64,000 bases of DNA from Enhydrobacter aerosaccus (GTDB lineage Bacteria; Pseudomonadota; Alphaproteobacteria; Reyranellales; Reyranellaceae), in NCBI RefSeq assembly GCF_900167455.1, contig NZ_FUWJ01000007.1, positions 208,889 through 272,888 on the forward strand. The letters are read 5' to 3'. The notes under the pieces are model-generated. The model saw only the letters and a program-made list of their open reading frames with translations, was not told the origin of the DNA and ran no database searches. Below are positions 34,360-43,394 of this stretch, piece after piece. Made by a program: the position numbers and the translations under genes. Position 1 is the first letter of the stretch. Every line of letters starts with the position of its first letter.

Positions 34360-35778
34360 ATGAAACAAAAAAAAATAGCCATCATTTGTTCGTACAATGA
34401 GAGTTGTGGGAACGCGTCCTACGCCCACGTGCTCAAGATGCAGTTCTCCAAGTACATGCAGTGTGATGTCATCCCTCTCGATCTGTTCCTGCTGCAGAAA
34501 AGTTCCCCGCAGTTCTCGATCGCCGCCGATCGGCATATCAGACGGATCGCGGCCCAGATCGCGGACTATGATTACGTCAACATACAATTGGAGGCAGGGC
34601 TCTTTGGCGCGACGCACAGCCAAGTCCTGCACCGGATGAAGATCCTGCTGGCTGCCTGCCGCAACGTCGTCGTCACCATGCACCGCATCGATCCGCCGGC
34701 GTTCCATGTTTCCCAGATTATGTTTCAGTTCTGGGAATCGATTGCGGCCGGCCATCCTATCATTGCCACGCGCCGCTTGCTCGATGAAGTTTTCCTGAGG
34801 CGGCCTGCTGAAAAACTCTACAAGAGACTCATAGAATACTGTCGCCGCCGCGCGAGACACGCGAATGTATGGATCATGGTCCATACCAAGCGTGAGCGAC
34901 GTCTTGTCCAGGAAATTTACGAGTTCGACCGGGTCGTCGATTTTCCGATCACCTTCCTCACGGAAGACCAGCGGCAGGAGGTGCTAGTCAACAGCGATCC
35001 GGGCGAGTTCCGCCGCCGCCATGGCATCGATACCGGTGTCAAGGTGATCGGCGCGTTTGGGTTCATCTCCTCGTACAAGGGATACGAAACCCTTATAAAG
35101 GCCCTGAAATTCCTTCCCGAGGAATATCACCTGTACATCTTCGGTGGACAGCATCCCAGCAGCGTCGCGCAGGGCGTCCCTTTCGATCCCTATATTGAAT
35201 CCCTCATCGAGCTGATTGGCGACGAGAATATGGAAACGGTCTCCGATCTGCGGCGGCGACTGATCCCGTATGTTCGAGGCAGAACGGCGCCGGAGTCCGA
35301 GAATCGGAAGCTGGTGGGAGAACTCGAAGCCGCCCTCTCGCAGTCGCTGAAGTTCGATCTCGGCAAGAGGGTGCATTTCGTCGGCGAGCTTTCCGATCCG
35401 CATTTCATCGAAGCGTTGCGTGCCTCGGACGCCGTCGTCCTGCCGTACCTCGAGGTGGGGCAAAGCATGTCCGGCGTGATCGCGCTGGCGATCGAAAGTG
35501 GCGCCAACCTGCTCTGCGCGCGCAACAGGTCGTTTGCCGAGGTGACAAAGTATTATGGCGAGACCTTCACTTCATTCGACATCGGGAACTATGTCGAACT
35601 GGCTCAGAAAATCCAACGCGGAGAGAACCGCTACCAGGCGGCGCGCGACCATGCGCTGGCCAAGTACAATCTAAAAGCCAACGTCGCGCTGCATCTCGAA
35701 AAACTGGGATTCGTGCCAGACGAAGCCGGCGCTGGTGCAGAGGCACGTTCAGAAGGTGTCCTCGAGCGCGTCAGATAG
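34360..35778 (+). CDS. Glycosyltransferase, GT4-like
   Basis: A 472-residue protein. The C-terminal half has the GT-B donor-domain pattern (VIGAFGFISSYKGYETLIKAL, LYIFGGQHP, VHFVGELSDPHFIEALRASDAVVLPYLEVGQSMSGV). The real start is taken as ATG 34360 (MKQKKIAIICSYNES), because the open frame upstream looks non-coding. The second to sixth codons contain a run of nine A residues (34367-34375), a place where slippage could switch expression. Shine-Dalgarno is weak. The 223 bases before it (34137-34359) carry no gene. Confidence 0.8.
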   Translation: MKQKKIAIICSYNESCGNASYAHVLKMQFSKYMQCDVIPLDLFLLQKSSPQFSIAADRHIRRIAAQIADYDYVNIQLEAGLFGATHSQVLHRMKILLAACRNVVVTMHRIDPPAFHVSQIMFQFWESIAAGHPIIATRRLLDEVFLRRPAEKLYKRLIEYCRRRARHANVWIMVHTKRERRLVQEIYEFDRVVDFPITFLTEDQRQEVLVNSDPGEFRRRHGIDTGVKVIGAFGFISSYKGYETLIKALKFLPEEYHLYIFGGQHPSSVAQGVPFDPYIESLIELIGDENMETVSDLRRRLIPYVRGRTAPESENRKLVGELEAALSQSLKFDLGKRVHFVGELSDPHFIEALRASDAVVLPYLEVGQSMSGVIALAIESGANLLCARNRSFAEVTKYYGETFTSFDIGNYVELAQKIQRGENRYQAARDHALAKYNLKANVALHLEKLGFVPDEAGAGAEARSEGVLERVR

Positions 35779-35810
35779 CATTCGGGGAGGCCTTGGCGGG
35801 AGGCAAGGTG

Positions 35811-37412
35811 ATGGCCTTGACGCACGGTCTGGAAGAGGAGCTCGACTTGGCGTTCGCGGCCGCGGATGCGGATCCGGCGAACGCCGTCGGCCTTGTTGTC
35901 GTCGCAGAGCGACTGAGGGACGCTGGGGAGAACGAAGAGGCAGCGAATGTAACGCGCCGCGCTGTTGATCGAAATCCGACCGATACCCGCCTGCTCGTGC
36001 GCGCTGCGGCTCTTCTCCGTGCGATCGGCGACCACGCAGGCTCGTCGGAGCTGCTCCAATCGGTAATCGACCTTGATCCGGCTGACCTCAATGCCCGCTT
36101 CCAGCTCGGCCTTTGCCTGCTCGCGATACGAGACTACCGGGGAGCGCTGGATCAACTCTCGATCTACGTCCGCCTGGCACCGGATGTCGCGCTGGGATGG
36201 CGGAACCATGCTGGAGCGCTCGAAGCCCTGGGAGAGTTCCACCGGGCGCTCGCCTCGGCCAACAGAGGTTTGTTGCTGGAGGCAAACAACGTCGAGTTTC
36301 GGCTGCACCGGGCCGGCCTGCTCAATCATCTCGGGCGCACGACGGAAGCGCTCGCCGACATTAGGATCGCCGAGACATTCGAAGGGACGAGCGCGCGGGT
36401 CGCTTGGTTCTACAGCGTTGTTTACGAGAATGCGGGTGATCTTGATCAGGCGATAGAATTCGCACGCGCCAGCACGCTTCAGGCTCCCGGAAACCCCGAT
36501 CTCACTCGCTATCTCGCAGATCTAGAGAAACGCAAGGGGTTCGTGCGCGAGCGTATCGCCCCTCCCATTGAGGATCACAGTGAGGAGAATGATCGTCCTG
36601 AGCGACGCAAACGTCCGATCCCTCCGCCAACCTGGGACAACGCGGCGGTAAGCCAAGGGCGCGTGATTCTTGCCCTGCTTCTAAGGGACGTCAAAACGCG
36701 ATACGGGGAAACGCGAATAGGGTATCTATGGGCGCTGCTCGAGCCGATTAGCCATCTCGCTCTGATCGCTTCAGTATTCTCTGCGACGCATCTCGGCGGT
36801 TACGCCCCAATCGGCAGCAACATCGTAGTCTACTATTTTACCGGCGTACTGCCGTACCTGCTCTTCTCCAACACGATATTCGGTGTCCAGCAAAGCCTAA
36901 AAGCAAGTCGCCCTCTGCTGCAGGTCCCGTTGGTGCAGCACGTCGATGTTTTTCTGGCTCGAGGGCTGCTGGAGCTGATTACTCAGTTCTGCGTCGCGGT
37001 CATCGTGCTTGTGGCATTCGCGACACTTGGGTTGCCCTCGGCTCCGAACAACGTGACTGACGCAGCAAGCGGCCTGTTCTTCCTGTGGCTGGTAGGTTTC
37101 GGCATAGGTGTCACGAATGCCAGCATCATGCATTTCGTCAAGTCGTGGGACCATATCTTCGCCAATGTCGTGCGGGCGTTGTATTTCACGTCGGGCATAT
37201 TCCTTAACCCGATCGAGATGCCGGACTGGGTTAGGGAAATCCTCGTGTGGAATCCAGTGCTGCAGGGTATCGATTGGGTCCGTAGCGGCTTTTTCGAGAC
37301 TTGGGATCCGATCTGGCTCAATCGCCCCTATGTCGTGATGTGGGGGATCGGCACGCTGATGATCGGATTTGGCCTCGAGAGGGTATGCAGACGCCGGCTG
37401 ACCGTCGCATGA
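35811..37412 (+). CDS. TPR domain fused to a KpsM-type capsule ABC permease
   Basis: A 533-residue fusion. Residues about 5-245 form five or so tetratricopeptide repeats (for example RFQLGLCLLAIRDYRGALDQ and WFYSVVYENAGDLDQAIEFA). A Pro/Arg-rich linker follows, and residues about 280-533 are a full ABC-2 permease with six membrane helices, like KpsM/Wzm, with the DVKTRYGETRIGYLWALLEP amphipathic start. It would form the membrane channel that exports capsule chains, with the KpsT ATPase encoded next in a 4-base overlap. Normal KpsM is about 260 residues, so the TPR half is an addition, probably cytosolic. ATG 35811 follows GGGAGG; TTG 35793 is an alternative. Confidence 0.87.
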   Translation: MALTHGLEEELDLAFAAADADPANAVGLVVVAERLRDAGENEEAANVTRRAVDRNPTDTRLLVRAAALLRAIGDHAGSSELLQSVIDLDPADLNARFQLGLCLLAIRDYRGALDQLSIYVRLAPDVALGWRNHAGALEALGEFHRALASANRGLLLEANNVEFRLHRAGLLNHLGRTTEALADIRIAETFEGTSARVAWFYSVVYENAGDLDQAIEFARASTLQAPGNPDLTRYLADLEKRKGFVRERIAPPIEDHSEENDRPERRKRPIPPPTWDNAAVSQGRVILALLLRDVKTRYGETRIGYLWALLEPISHLALIASVFSATHLGGYAPIGSNIVVYYFTGVLPYLLFSNTIFGVQQSLKASRPLLQVPLVQHVDVFLARGLLELITQFCVAVIVLVAFATLGLPSAPNNVTDAASGLFFLWLVGFGIGVTNASIMHFVKSWDHIFANVVRALYFTSGIFLNPIEMPDWVREILVWNPVLQGIDWVRSGFFETWDPIWLNRPYVVMWGIGTLMIGFGLERVCRRRLTVA

Positions 37413-38083
37413 TCACGCTGGACCACGTCTACAAGAGTTACCATACGCCGGACTCAGCGCGTCGCGTGCTCCACGATGTCAGCGTGTCATTTCGGAGCGG
37501 AGTCAATGTCGGCATCCTGGGGATGAACGGCGCCGGAAAGTCGACGCTCATGAGGCTGCTGTCTGGCACGGAACTGCCCGACCGCGGAACAGTCAGGCGA
37601 GCGGGGAGGGTCTCCTTTCCGCTTGGGTTTGGCGGTGCCATTCATCCCGACGTCTCAGGGCGAGAGAATGTCATCTTCATCGCCAGGGTTTACGGGGCCA
37701 ATACAAGATATGCTGTCGAATTCGTGCAGGACTTCGCGGAACTCGGCAGCTACTATGACATGCCCACTCGGACCTATTCATCCGGTATGTTGGCTAGGCT
37801 GTCCTTCGGGATCAGCTTGGCCATCGATTTCGACGTATATCTCGTGGATGAAATCACGGCAGTCGGCGATGCACGCTTCCAAGCCCGCTGTCGGTTAGCT
37901 TTCCAGGAGCGCATCCGCGACACGAATGTTATTATGGTTTCTCATAGTTTCGATACCATCCGGTCGTATTGTGATATCGGTGCGATCCTGAACGACGGAC
38001 AGATCGTAATGTATAATTCGGTCGAATCTGCCATCGGGGACTATCGACAGCTTCTTGGCCTGGATAGCGATACAGAATCGTAG
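37409..38083 (+). CDS. kpsT: Capsular polysaccharide ABC transporter ATP-binding protein
   Basis: A 224-residue ATPase, the normal KpsT length. Walker A is GMNGAGKST, the signature is YSSGMLARLSFG and Walker B is VYLVDEITAVGD, with the switch His in VSHSFD. The start ATGA overlaps the permease stop. Together with the fusion permease and KpsE it makes the export complex for a lipid-linked capsule chain. Confidence 0.93.
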   Translation: MITLDHVYKSYHTPDSARRVLHDVSVSFRSGVNVGILGMNGAGKSTLMRLLSGTELPDRGTVRRAGRVSFPLGFGGAIHPDVSGRENVIFIARVYGANTRYAVEFVQDFAELGSYYDMPTRTYSSGMLARLSFGISLAIDFDVYLVDEITAVGDARFQARCRLAFQERIRDTNVIMVSHSFDTIRSYCDIGAILNDGQIVMYNSVESAIGDYRQLLGLDSDTES

Positions 38084-38090
38084 GCAGGTT

Positions 38091-39311
38091 ATGAATACCG
38101 CAGTCATTCGGCTACGCAAGCAAACGCCCTCGGAGGCCGCGGCCGCGGTCATCGAAGGTCAAGCTAAGCCGCCGAGGACGAGGATCAAGGGCAGGGGCCA
38201 TCTGATCTCCTTCTTGCTCCTGGTGTTGCTGCCCACCGTGGTGGTGCTGATCTATCTCTTTGGTTTTGCGTCCGACCAGTATGCCGCGGAATTCCGGTTC
38301 AATTTGCGGCGGGCGAGTGACCCCATTCTCTCCAACAATGGCAACTCGGGAACGGTCCCGTCTGGTCTGGCCGGCGGTGGCGTGACGGCAAGCCAGATCT
38401 GGGACTCGCAGACCATTGTACAGTTCATCAAGAGTCGCGACGTCGTCGAAGCGCTGGATGGCGACCTTGGTTTCGCCCGCATCTACCGCCGTGCCGAAAT
38501 CGATTGGCTGAGCCGCCTCGCCAACAACGCTTCGATCGAGCGGAAGACCGAATATTGGCGGGGTATGGTGGATCCATTCTTCGACATGACGACCGGCGTG
38601 ATCTCCGTAACCGTCCGTGCCTTCTCAGCCGGTGATACCCTGGCTGTCGCGACCACTGTGCTGAAGAGCGCGGAAAAGGCCGTAAATGATCTTTCCGCAC
38701 GTGCCCGCCAGGATGCTATCGCGTTTGGCGACGAGGAGGTGGCAAAGGCCGAGCGTGACCTCATCGAGGCTCGGGCCGCCTTGCGCGAGTTCAGGGACAA
38801 GGCCGGCATGCTCGATCCCACGCGCTCGGCCGACGTCGACATCGGTCTTCAGGCAAGGCAGCGCGAACGGCTGGCGACTATGCAAAGTCAGTACAACGCG
38901 ATCCAGAAATCGGCTCCCCTTTCACCGCAGCTACGCCATATCGCCGCCGAGATGGAAGCGCTGCGGGAGATCATCCGCGATCAGCAGGCGACCATGACGC
39001 AAGGGGGTGATATCGCGACCAGCAAGTCCGATTCACCAACGATCACTGCCGTTCTCGGCAATTTTGAGGCCTTGAAGCTCGAAGAAGCCTTCCGCGAGAA
39101 ACTGTATCTGTCAGCCCTGCAGGCCAGGGAACAGTCGCGCATGGAGGCGCTGAAGCAGCAGCTCTATCTCAATGCCTTCGTGAAGCCGAAAACGCCGGAA
39201 GAGGCGCTCTATCCTCGGCGACTGCGCATAGCGGGTATGGTTTTTGCTGCGGGCATAGCAGTCTGGGCACTATGCTCTTTGGTATTTTATTCCATTCGCG
39301 ATCATCTTTGA
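38091..39311 (+). CDS. kpsE: KpsE/CtrB-type capsule export inner-membrane protein
   Basis: A 406-residue polysaccharide co-polymerase-like protein. It has an N-terminal membrane helix (about 41-63, SFLLLVLLPTVVVLIYLFGF), a large periplasmic part with coiled coil (about 205-330) and a C-terminal helix (about 378-400). KpsE links the ABC transporter with the outer-membrane channel KpsD/Wza; such a channel protein is encoded at 57176. The gene starts 8 bases after kpsT. Confidence 0.92.
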   Translation: MNTAVIRLRKQTPSEAAAAVIEGQAKPPRTRIKGRGHLISFLLLVLLPTVVVLIYLFGFASDQYAAEFRFNLRRASDPILSNNGNSGTVPSGLAGGGVTASQIWDSQTIVQFIKSRDVVEALDGDLGFARIYRRAEIDWLSRLANNASIERKTEYWRGMVDPFFDMTTGVISVTVRAFSAGDTLAVATTVLKSAEKAVNDLSARARQDAIAFGDEEVAKAERDLIEARAALREFRDKAGMLDPTRSADVDIGLQARQRERLATMQSQYNAIQKSAPLSPQLRHIAAEMEALREIIRDQQATMTQGGDIATSKSDSPTITAVLGNFEALKLEEAFREKLYLSALQAREQSRMEALKQQLYLNAFVKPKTPEEALYPRRLRIAGMVFAAGIAVWALCSLVFYSIRDHL

Positions 39312-39639
39312 CACGACCTCAACGATACCCGGGTATGATCGCCGCTGGGACTTTTTGTGCCTTGTCAATCTGGTGAATGGTGCTGCCGGACTGGATTGAA
39401 CTGAAGTCCCAGAGCCCTGAAAGGCAGCAAGATCGACGCTTTAGATAAGCCCGTTGGCGGTTCAGCTCGTGCCAGCTTCGTGGACCTTTGGGAAGCTCCC
39501 GTCTCGTAACTGCGGCATCTGGGTCGGGCGGAAGAAGTAGCAGGAGCCGAGGGTCGACACAGGAGAGCGAAAGCAATTGGTGACGCGATCGCACGGATGC
39601 CACCGACAAACGCGTGGCGGCGGGGCAGGCTCTCGTGAA

Positions 39640-39860
39640 AGCGGCAGAGCGCTAAGAACTGGAGCCATTGATGGAATCGATCGACGGTACGATCCCAAAT
39701 GTCGCGGCGTTCACGATCGGCGGCGTCGTCAAGCCCGGTCAGGTGGGTCGATGCCCTGGTGGGAACCAGCCGGCTGACTTCGTCATGGCCGATGCCGCCT
39801 ATGACAGTGATAAGCGGAGAGCAGAGATCGCCAAAGCAGTCCTCCAACGATCTATCCAGA
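39640..39860 (+). pseudogene. Decayed transposase fragment, probably IS5-type
   Basis: A short frame reads PADFVMADAAYDSDKRRAEI, the pattern around the second catalytic Asp of IS5-family transposases. The upstream part is broken by stops and no complete element is visible. The family assignment rests on this one motif. Confidence 0.4.
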
Positions 39861-40425
39861 GCTCGAAAATATCAGCTCGACAAACAGCTGCGCCCAGTTC
39901 GCCCCTTCGCCGTTCTCGTGCTGGGTCACGAAGTAGAGCTTGTGCGAATGGCCGGTTGGTGTCGGAAGTGTTCTGAGCCACGACGGATCTGCCCGCATCT
40001 GGCACGCTCTCCATAACTACACCCGAATATCCAACTTGCTTGAAGGCGTGGAGGCCGCCTCAGCTGACGCAGTGAAGCCGCAGCATGCAGTCAGACCAGC
40101 TCCAAAACTGCCGAGACAAATTGTCTTGCCCGGATGCCACGGAAGGGCGCACCCACTTTTCCATTTTGGCAGCATTTGTACTGAGTGACATAGAGTAAAC
40201 GGAAACATGAAAGATCCTCACGATTGCGCCTTGTCGAGGTCGGCGGGGTAAATCACAATAACAATCAAGCGCCATTAAGCGCTCATTTTCTACCCTTTGA
40301 GTGCCGAGAGCGCGTGCCGCGTTGAATTATGCCCATCCTAATTGATTTGTGCCGACAAATGCCTTCGACGAGAGGGTCTCTGATCGCGTTGGCGATGGTA
40401 CGCTGCACGCCTGTGAGGGAGCGTA
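39861..40425. other. Non-coding gap before the XRE regulator
   Basis: About 565 bases without a gene I can support; base composition falls towards AT at about 40190-40440. The promoter of the regulator gene is expected near its right end. The stretch 39312-39640 just before the transposase fragment is also without a supportable gene. Confidence 0.35.
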
Positions 40426-40848
40426 ATGTTACACTCTGTAGACATTCACGTCGGCGCTCGCATACGCCAACGTCGCGTTTTGCTTGGATTAACGCAGACA
40501 AAGCTTGCGAAATCCGTCGGCGTCACCTTTCAGCAGATTCAGAAGTACGAAAGTGCCTCAAATCGAATTGGAGCCAGCCGTCTGTTCGAAGTCGCCCAAG
40601 TTCTCGATGTGCCCATATCATACTTCTTTGGGGACTTGCCCGTTAGCGGCCGAGTCTCAATGACCGCATCTAGGCATGGGCAAAGGCAAGCGGCAATTTC
40701 AGCGGAATATAAGCGGGATCCCTCAATTAATCTGGAGGCATCTGAACTGGCAAAGGCATACGGAAATATTCGCGAGGCGCAAATTCGAAAGTGTATTAGA
40801 GAATTGATAAGAGCTATTGGTTCTGTGGGCGACCAAGGACTGGCCTAA
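40426..40848 (+). CDS. XRE-family helix-turn-helix transcriptional regulator
   Basis: A 140-residue protein. Residues about 9-65 are a Cro/C1-type HTH (IRQRRVLLGLTQTKLAKSVG, VTFQQIQKYESASNRIGASR, LFEVAQVLDVP). The C-terminal half is short, without ligand-binding domain, and ends in a helical segment. This small single-HTH type is widespread in Hyphomicrobiales. It lies 144 bases upstream of the SDR gene and may regulate the lipid genes; the 25-base repeats at 51021 are a candidate target. Its codon use is AT-richer than that of the capsule genes. Confidence 0.88.
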   Translation: MLHSVDIHVGARIRQRRVLLGLTQTKLAKSVGVTFQQIQKYESASNRIGASRLFEVAQVLDVPISYFFGDLPVSGRVSMTASRHGQRQAAISAEYKRDPSINLEASELAKAYGNIREAQIRKCIRELIRAIGSVGDQGLA

Positions 40849-40992
40849 GTGTTGGTGCGGAGGTCAGTACTAGCAATTGCCACGACGAATGGGACTAACG
40901 ATGTGCCAGGCGGCCTCAAATGGCTCCCAAAACAGTGTCCCATCCTCTATTTGCCTTGTCGCAACCCAGTTTTTTGAGACATAGGCAAATTT

Positions 40993-41772
40993 ATGACCCG
41001 CTTTAATAGCATTGTGATTACTGGCGCATCGAGCGGCATCGGGGCGGCGCTCGCCTTAGATTATGCGGCGCCCGGAGTTACCTTGGCGCTTCTTGGTCGC
41101 GACTCAGAGCGCTTAGCTGCCGTCGTTGCCGCTTGTCAAAAGCGCGGTGCCATTGTCAGTGCACGGCAAATCGATGTTACCGACCGCCAAGCCGTGACGG
41201 CCTGGTTGACAGAATTCGACGATGCCTCACCGATCGATCTCGTGATTGCCAATGCCGGCATTTCACCCGATGTCGAGAACGCCCACCTATCGGATTTAAC
41301 TTTGGCGCACGAGACGATGGCTGTGAACGTCGGCGGGATGTTCAATACAATTCTGCCTTTATTGCCGCGCCTTGTTGCACGAGGACGTGGCCAAATTGCG
41401 ATTATGGCATCGCTCGCAGGCTTTGTGGGGCTACCGTATGCGGCCACTTATAATGCGAGTAAGGCAGCCGTTCGTGTATGGGGCGAGAGCCTACAATATA
41501 GTTTAGGGCCTTACGGTGTAGGCGTCACTGTTGTCTGTCCGGGCTTCGTGACAAGCCGGATTACCGAACGCTGGCCCTATGTGATGCCTTTCCTTATGCC
41601 TGCTGAGCGGGCTTCGTCACTGATCCGGCGTGGAATTGCCCAAAACTACGCCCGCATTGCCTTTCCACTTCCGCTAAAAATCGCCATTTGGGCGGTGGGG
41701 CTTCTGCCAGCGGGAATTGCGTCATCTCTAATTCGTCTTACCGCACGCCAAAGACGAAGCATTGCACATTAG
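40993..41772 (+). CDS. rkpH: Short-chain dehydrogenase, RkpH-like
   Basis: A 259-residue classical SDR with GASSGIG (residues 10-16), NAGIS, Ser in MASLAGF and the YNASK catalytic Tyr/Lys. The C-terminus is hydrophobic (about 222-248), suggesting membrane attachment as in 3-ketodihydrosphingosine reductases. In Sinorhizobium meliloti rkpH follows rkpA and rkpG in the capsule lipid cluster. Here the equivalent gene converges on rkpG-rkpA. The likely reaction is reduction of the beta-keto amine made by the alpha-oxoamine synthase. Confidence 0.8.
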   Translation: MTRFNSIVITGASSGIGAALALDYAAPGVTLALLGRDSERLAAVVAACQKRGAIVSARQIDVTDRQAVTAWLTEFDDASPIDLVIANAGISPDVENAHLSDLTLAHETMAVNVGGMFNTILPLLPRLVARGRGQIAIMASLAGFVGLPYAATYNASKAAVRVWGESLQYSLGPYGVGVTVVCPGFVTSRITERWPYVMPFLMPAERASSLIRRGIAQNYARIAFPLPLKIAIWAVGLLPAGIASSLIRLTARQRRSIAH

Positions 41773-41907
41773 TCAGGCGCACCGACCGAATGAGAAGCAT
41801 TGTCCGGCATCTTAGCCTGACATGACGCAATAATCGGTTCACGACATTTTCCGATTTAGTCGCCCCCAATGGGGCAATCGAATAGAAAACCCCGATCTCG
41901 TTGGTTC

Positions 41908-41941
41908 ATCGCGATGGCACACCCGAACCCGCCATCGCGAT
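41908..41941. terminator. Perfect 11-base hairpin between convergent genes
   Basis: atcgcgatggc and gccatcgcgat enclose a 12-base loop in the gap between the convergent SDR and oxoamine synthase genes. The position fits a bidirectional terminator, though no clear T tract flanks it. Confidence 0.5.
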
Positions 41942-41987
41942 ATAGCTGGTAGAATCTAACCTCCGGCGATCCAAGGTTTGAGGCGAA

Positions 41988-43394
41988 TCAGCCGACCACC
42001 GCGGTCGCAAGAGCCGTATAGTCCCCGGTGGGCTGACCCACGACTTGGCTTACGTAAGACGGTTCTTGGCGAATTGTCTCCAATTCCTGGACGACGGCAT
42101 CGAGGACCCCTGTGATATGAACGGGCGCGTGTTCGGAAGTCACGAAAAAGCGCAAGCGCGCCTGATTTTCGGCGACGCCAGGAAAGATTGCCGGGACGAC
42201 GTTGTAACCACGCTTCAAAAGGCGGTCGGAAAGGATCAGGGCATAGGCCGAGCTTTTCACGATGACCGGTATGATAGCCGCCCCCGAGCTCACGCCCGTA
42301 TCCAGGCCGCGCGCCTTGGCTTCAGCCAGAAAGAACGCACCGTTCTTGCGTAGCCGCGCTACGCGTTCTGGTTCTCGCAACATCAAATCCGCTGCCGCCA
42401 ATGCGGCAGCGGCGACCGGTGGCGGCATGCCAACGCTGAAGACGAAAGCGGGCGTGTTGTACTTGAGAATCTGAATAAGCGCCGAGCTGCCCGCGATATA
42501 GCCGCCGGCCGCCGACAACGATTTACTCAACGTTCCCATCCATATGTCGACGTCGGAGGGGTTGATTCCTTGTTCTTCCGCAATGCCGCGCCCGGTCCTC
42601 CCCAGCACGCCCACGGAATGCGCTTCGTCGACCATTAGCCATGCATCATAACGACGCTTGAATTTAATCAGTTCACGCATGTCTGGACTGTCGCCGTCCA
42701 TACTGTAGTGCCCTTCAACGACGATCAGGGCTCGCCGATGACGAGCGCGATTGAGACGAAGGGCGCGCTCCAGCGCCTCGAGGTCGCTATGCGGGAAAAG
42801 AATGCGCTTGGCGCCCGACAGGCGTGCGCCTTCCAGAACACTATTGTGAACCAGCGCGTCGCAAAAAATCGCGTCACTCGGCCCCAGCAAGGTCCCGATC
42901 ACTGAGACGTTCGTGGCGTGACCGCTCAGGAATGCGAGGGCATCCTCGCAACCATGTAGCCGGGCCAAGGTAATGTCGAGGTCGCGATGAACCTGTCGCT
43001 CTCCCCCTGCCAAGCGACTGGCTGACGCCGACATGCCGAACTTTTCGACGGTCGCTTTGACGGCCTCAACGACTCTTGGATCGCCATTGAGGCCTACGTA
43101 ATCATAGGATGCGAAGTTGACGACCCGTTGACCGGCGATGAAGCTGATTTCCCCGGCCTTTGCGTCATGCAGGCGATGAAAGGGGCTAGCAACGCCCGTA
43201 ATGCTGCTCAAAGCTTGCCCGAGCCTGAGGACTTCGTACTCAGGTAAGGACTCGAAGGGATCTGCCGCTCGCCCTTTGGCCGGAATGGAAGCAGCTGTTC
43301 CCGCCTTGTTTCGCTTTGGAACTGTTGCGGATTTCGCCAATGCGAGCCGCACACTCTCGACCGTGCTCTCGGCCTCACGGCGATCCAAATTCAT
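41988..43394 (-). CDS. rkpG: Alpha-oxoamine synthase, RkpG-like
   Basis: A 468-residue PLP enzyme of the BioF/KBL/serine palmitoyltransferase family. It shows ASYDYVGLNGDPRV, SASRLAGGERQVH, DEAHSVGVLGRTGRG and the PLP lysine in TLSKSLSAAGGY. It has an N-terminal extension of about 70 residues compared with BioF, as in RkpG of Sinorhizobium meliloti. The family condenses an amino acid with an acyl thioester with loss of CO2. The start codon overlaps the end of the polyketide synthase gene by 4 bases, so the two are coupled. The acyl group is probably taken directly from the synthase carrier protein, which lacks a thioesterase. Confidence 0.9.
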   Translation of the reverse strand: MNLDRREAESTVESVRLALAKSATVPKRNKAGTAASIPAKGRAADPFESLPEYEVLRLGQALSSITGVASPFHRLHDAKAGEISFIAGQRVVNFASYDYVGLNGDPRVVEAVKATVEKFGMSASASRLAGGERQVHRDLDITLARLHGCEDALAFLSGHATNVSVIGTLLGPSDAIFCDALVHNSVLEGARLSGAKRILFPHSDLEALERALRLNRARHRRALIVVEGHYSMDGDSPDMRELIKFKRRYDAWLMVDEAHSVGVLGRTGRGIAEEQGINPSDVDIWMGTLSKSLSAAGGYIAGSSALIQILKYNTPAFVFSVGMPPPVAAAALAAADLMLREPERVARLRKNGAFFLAEAKARGLDTGVSSGAAIIPVIVKSSAYALILSDRLLKRGYNVVPAIFPGVAENQARLRFFVTSEHAPVHITGVLDAVVQELETIRQEPSYVSQVVGQPTGDYTALATAVVG

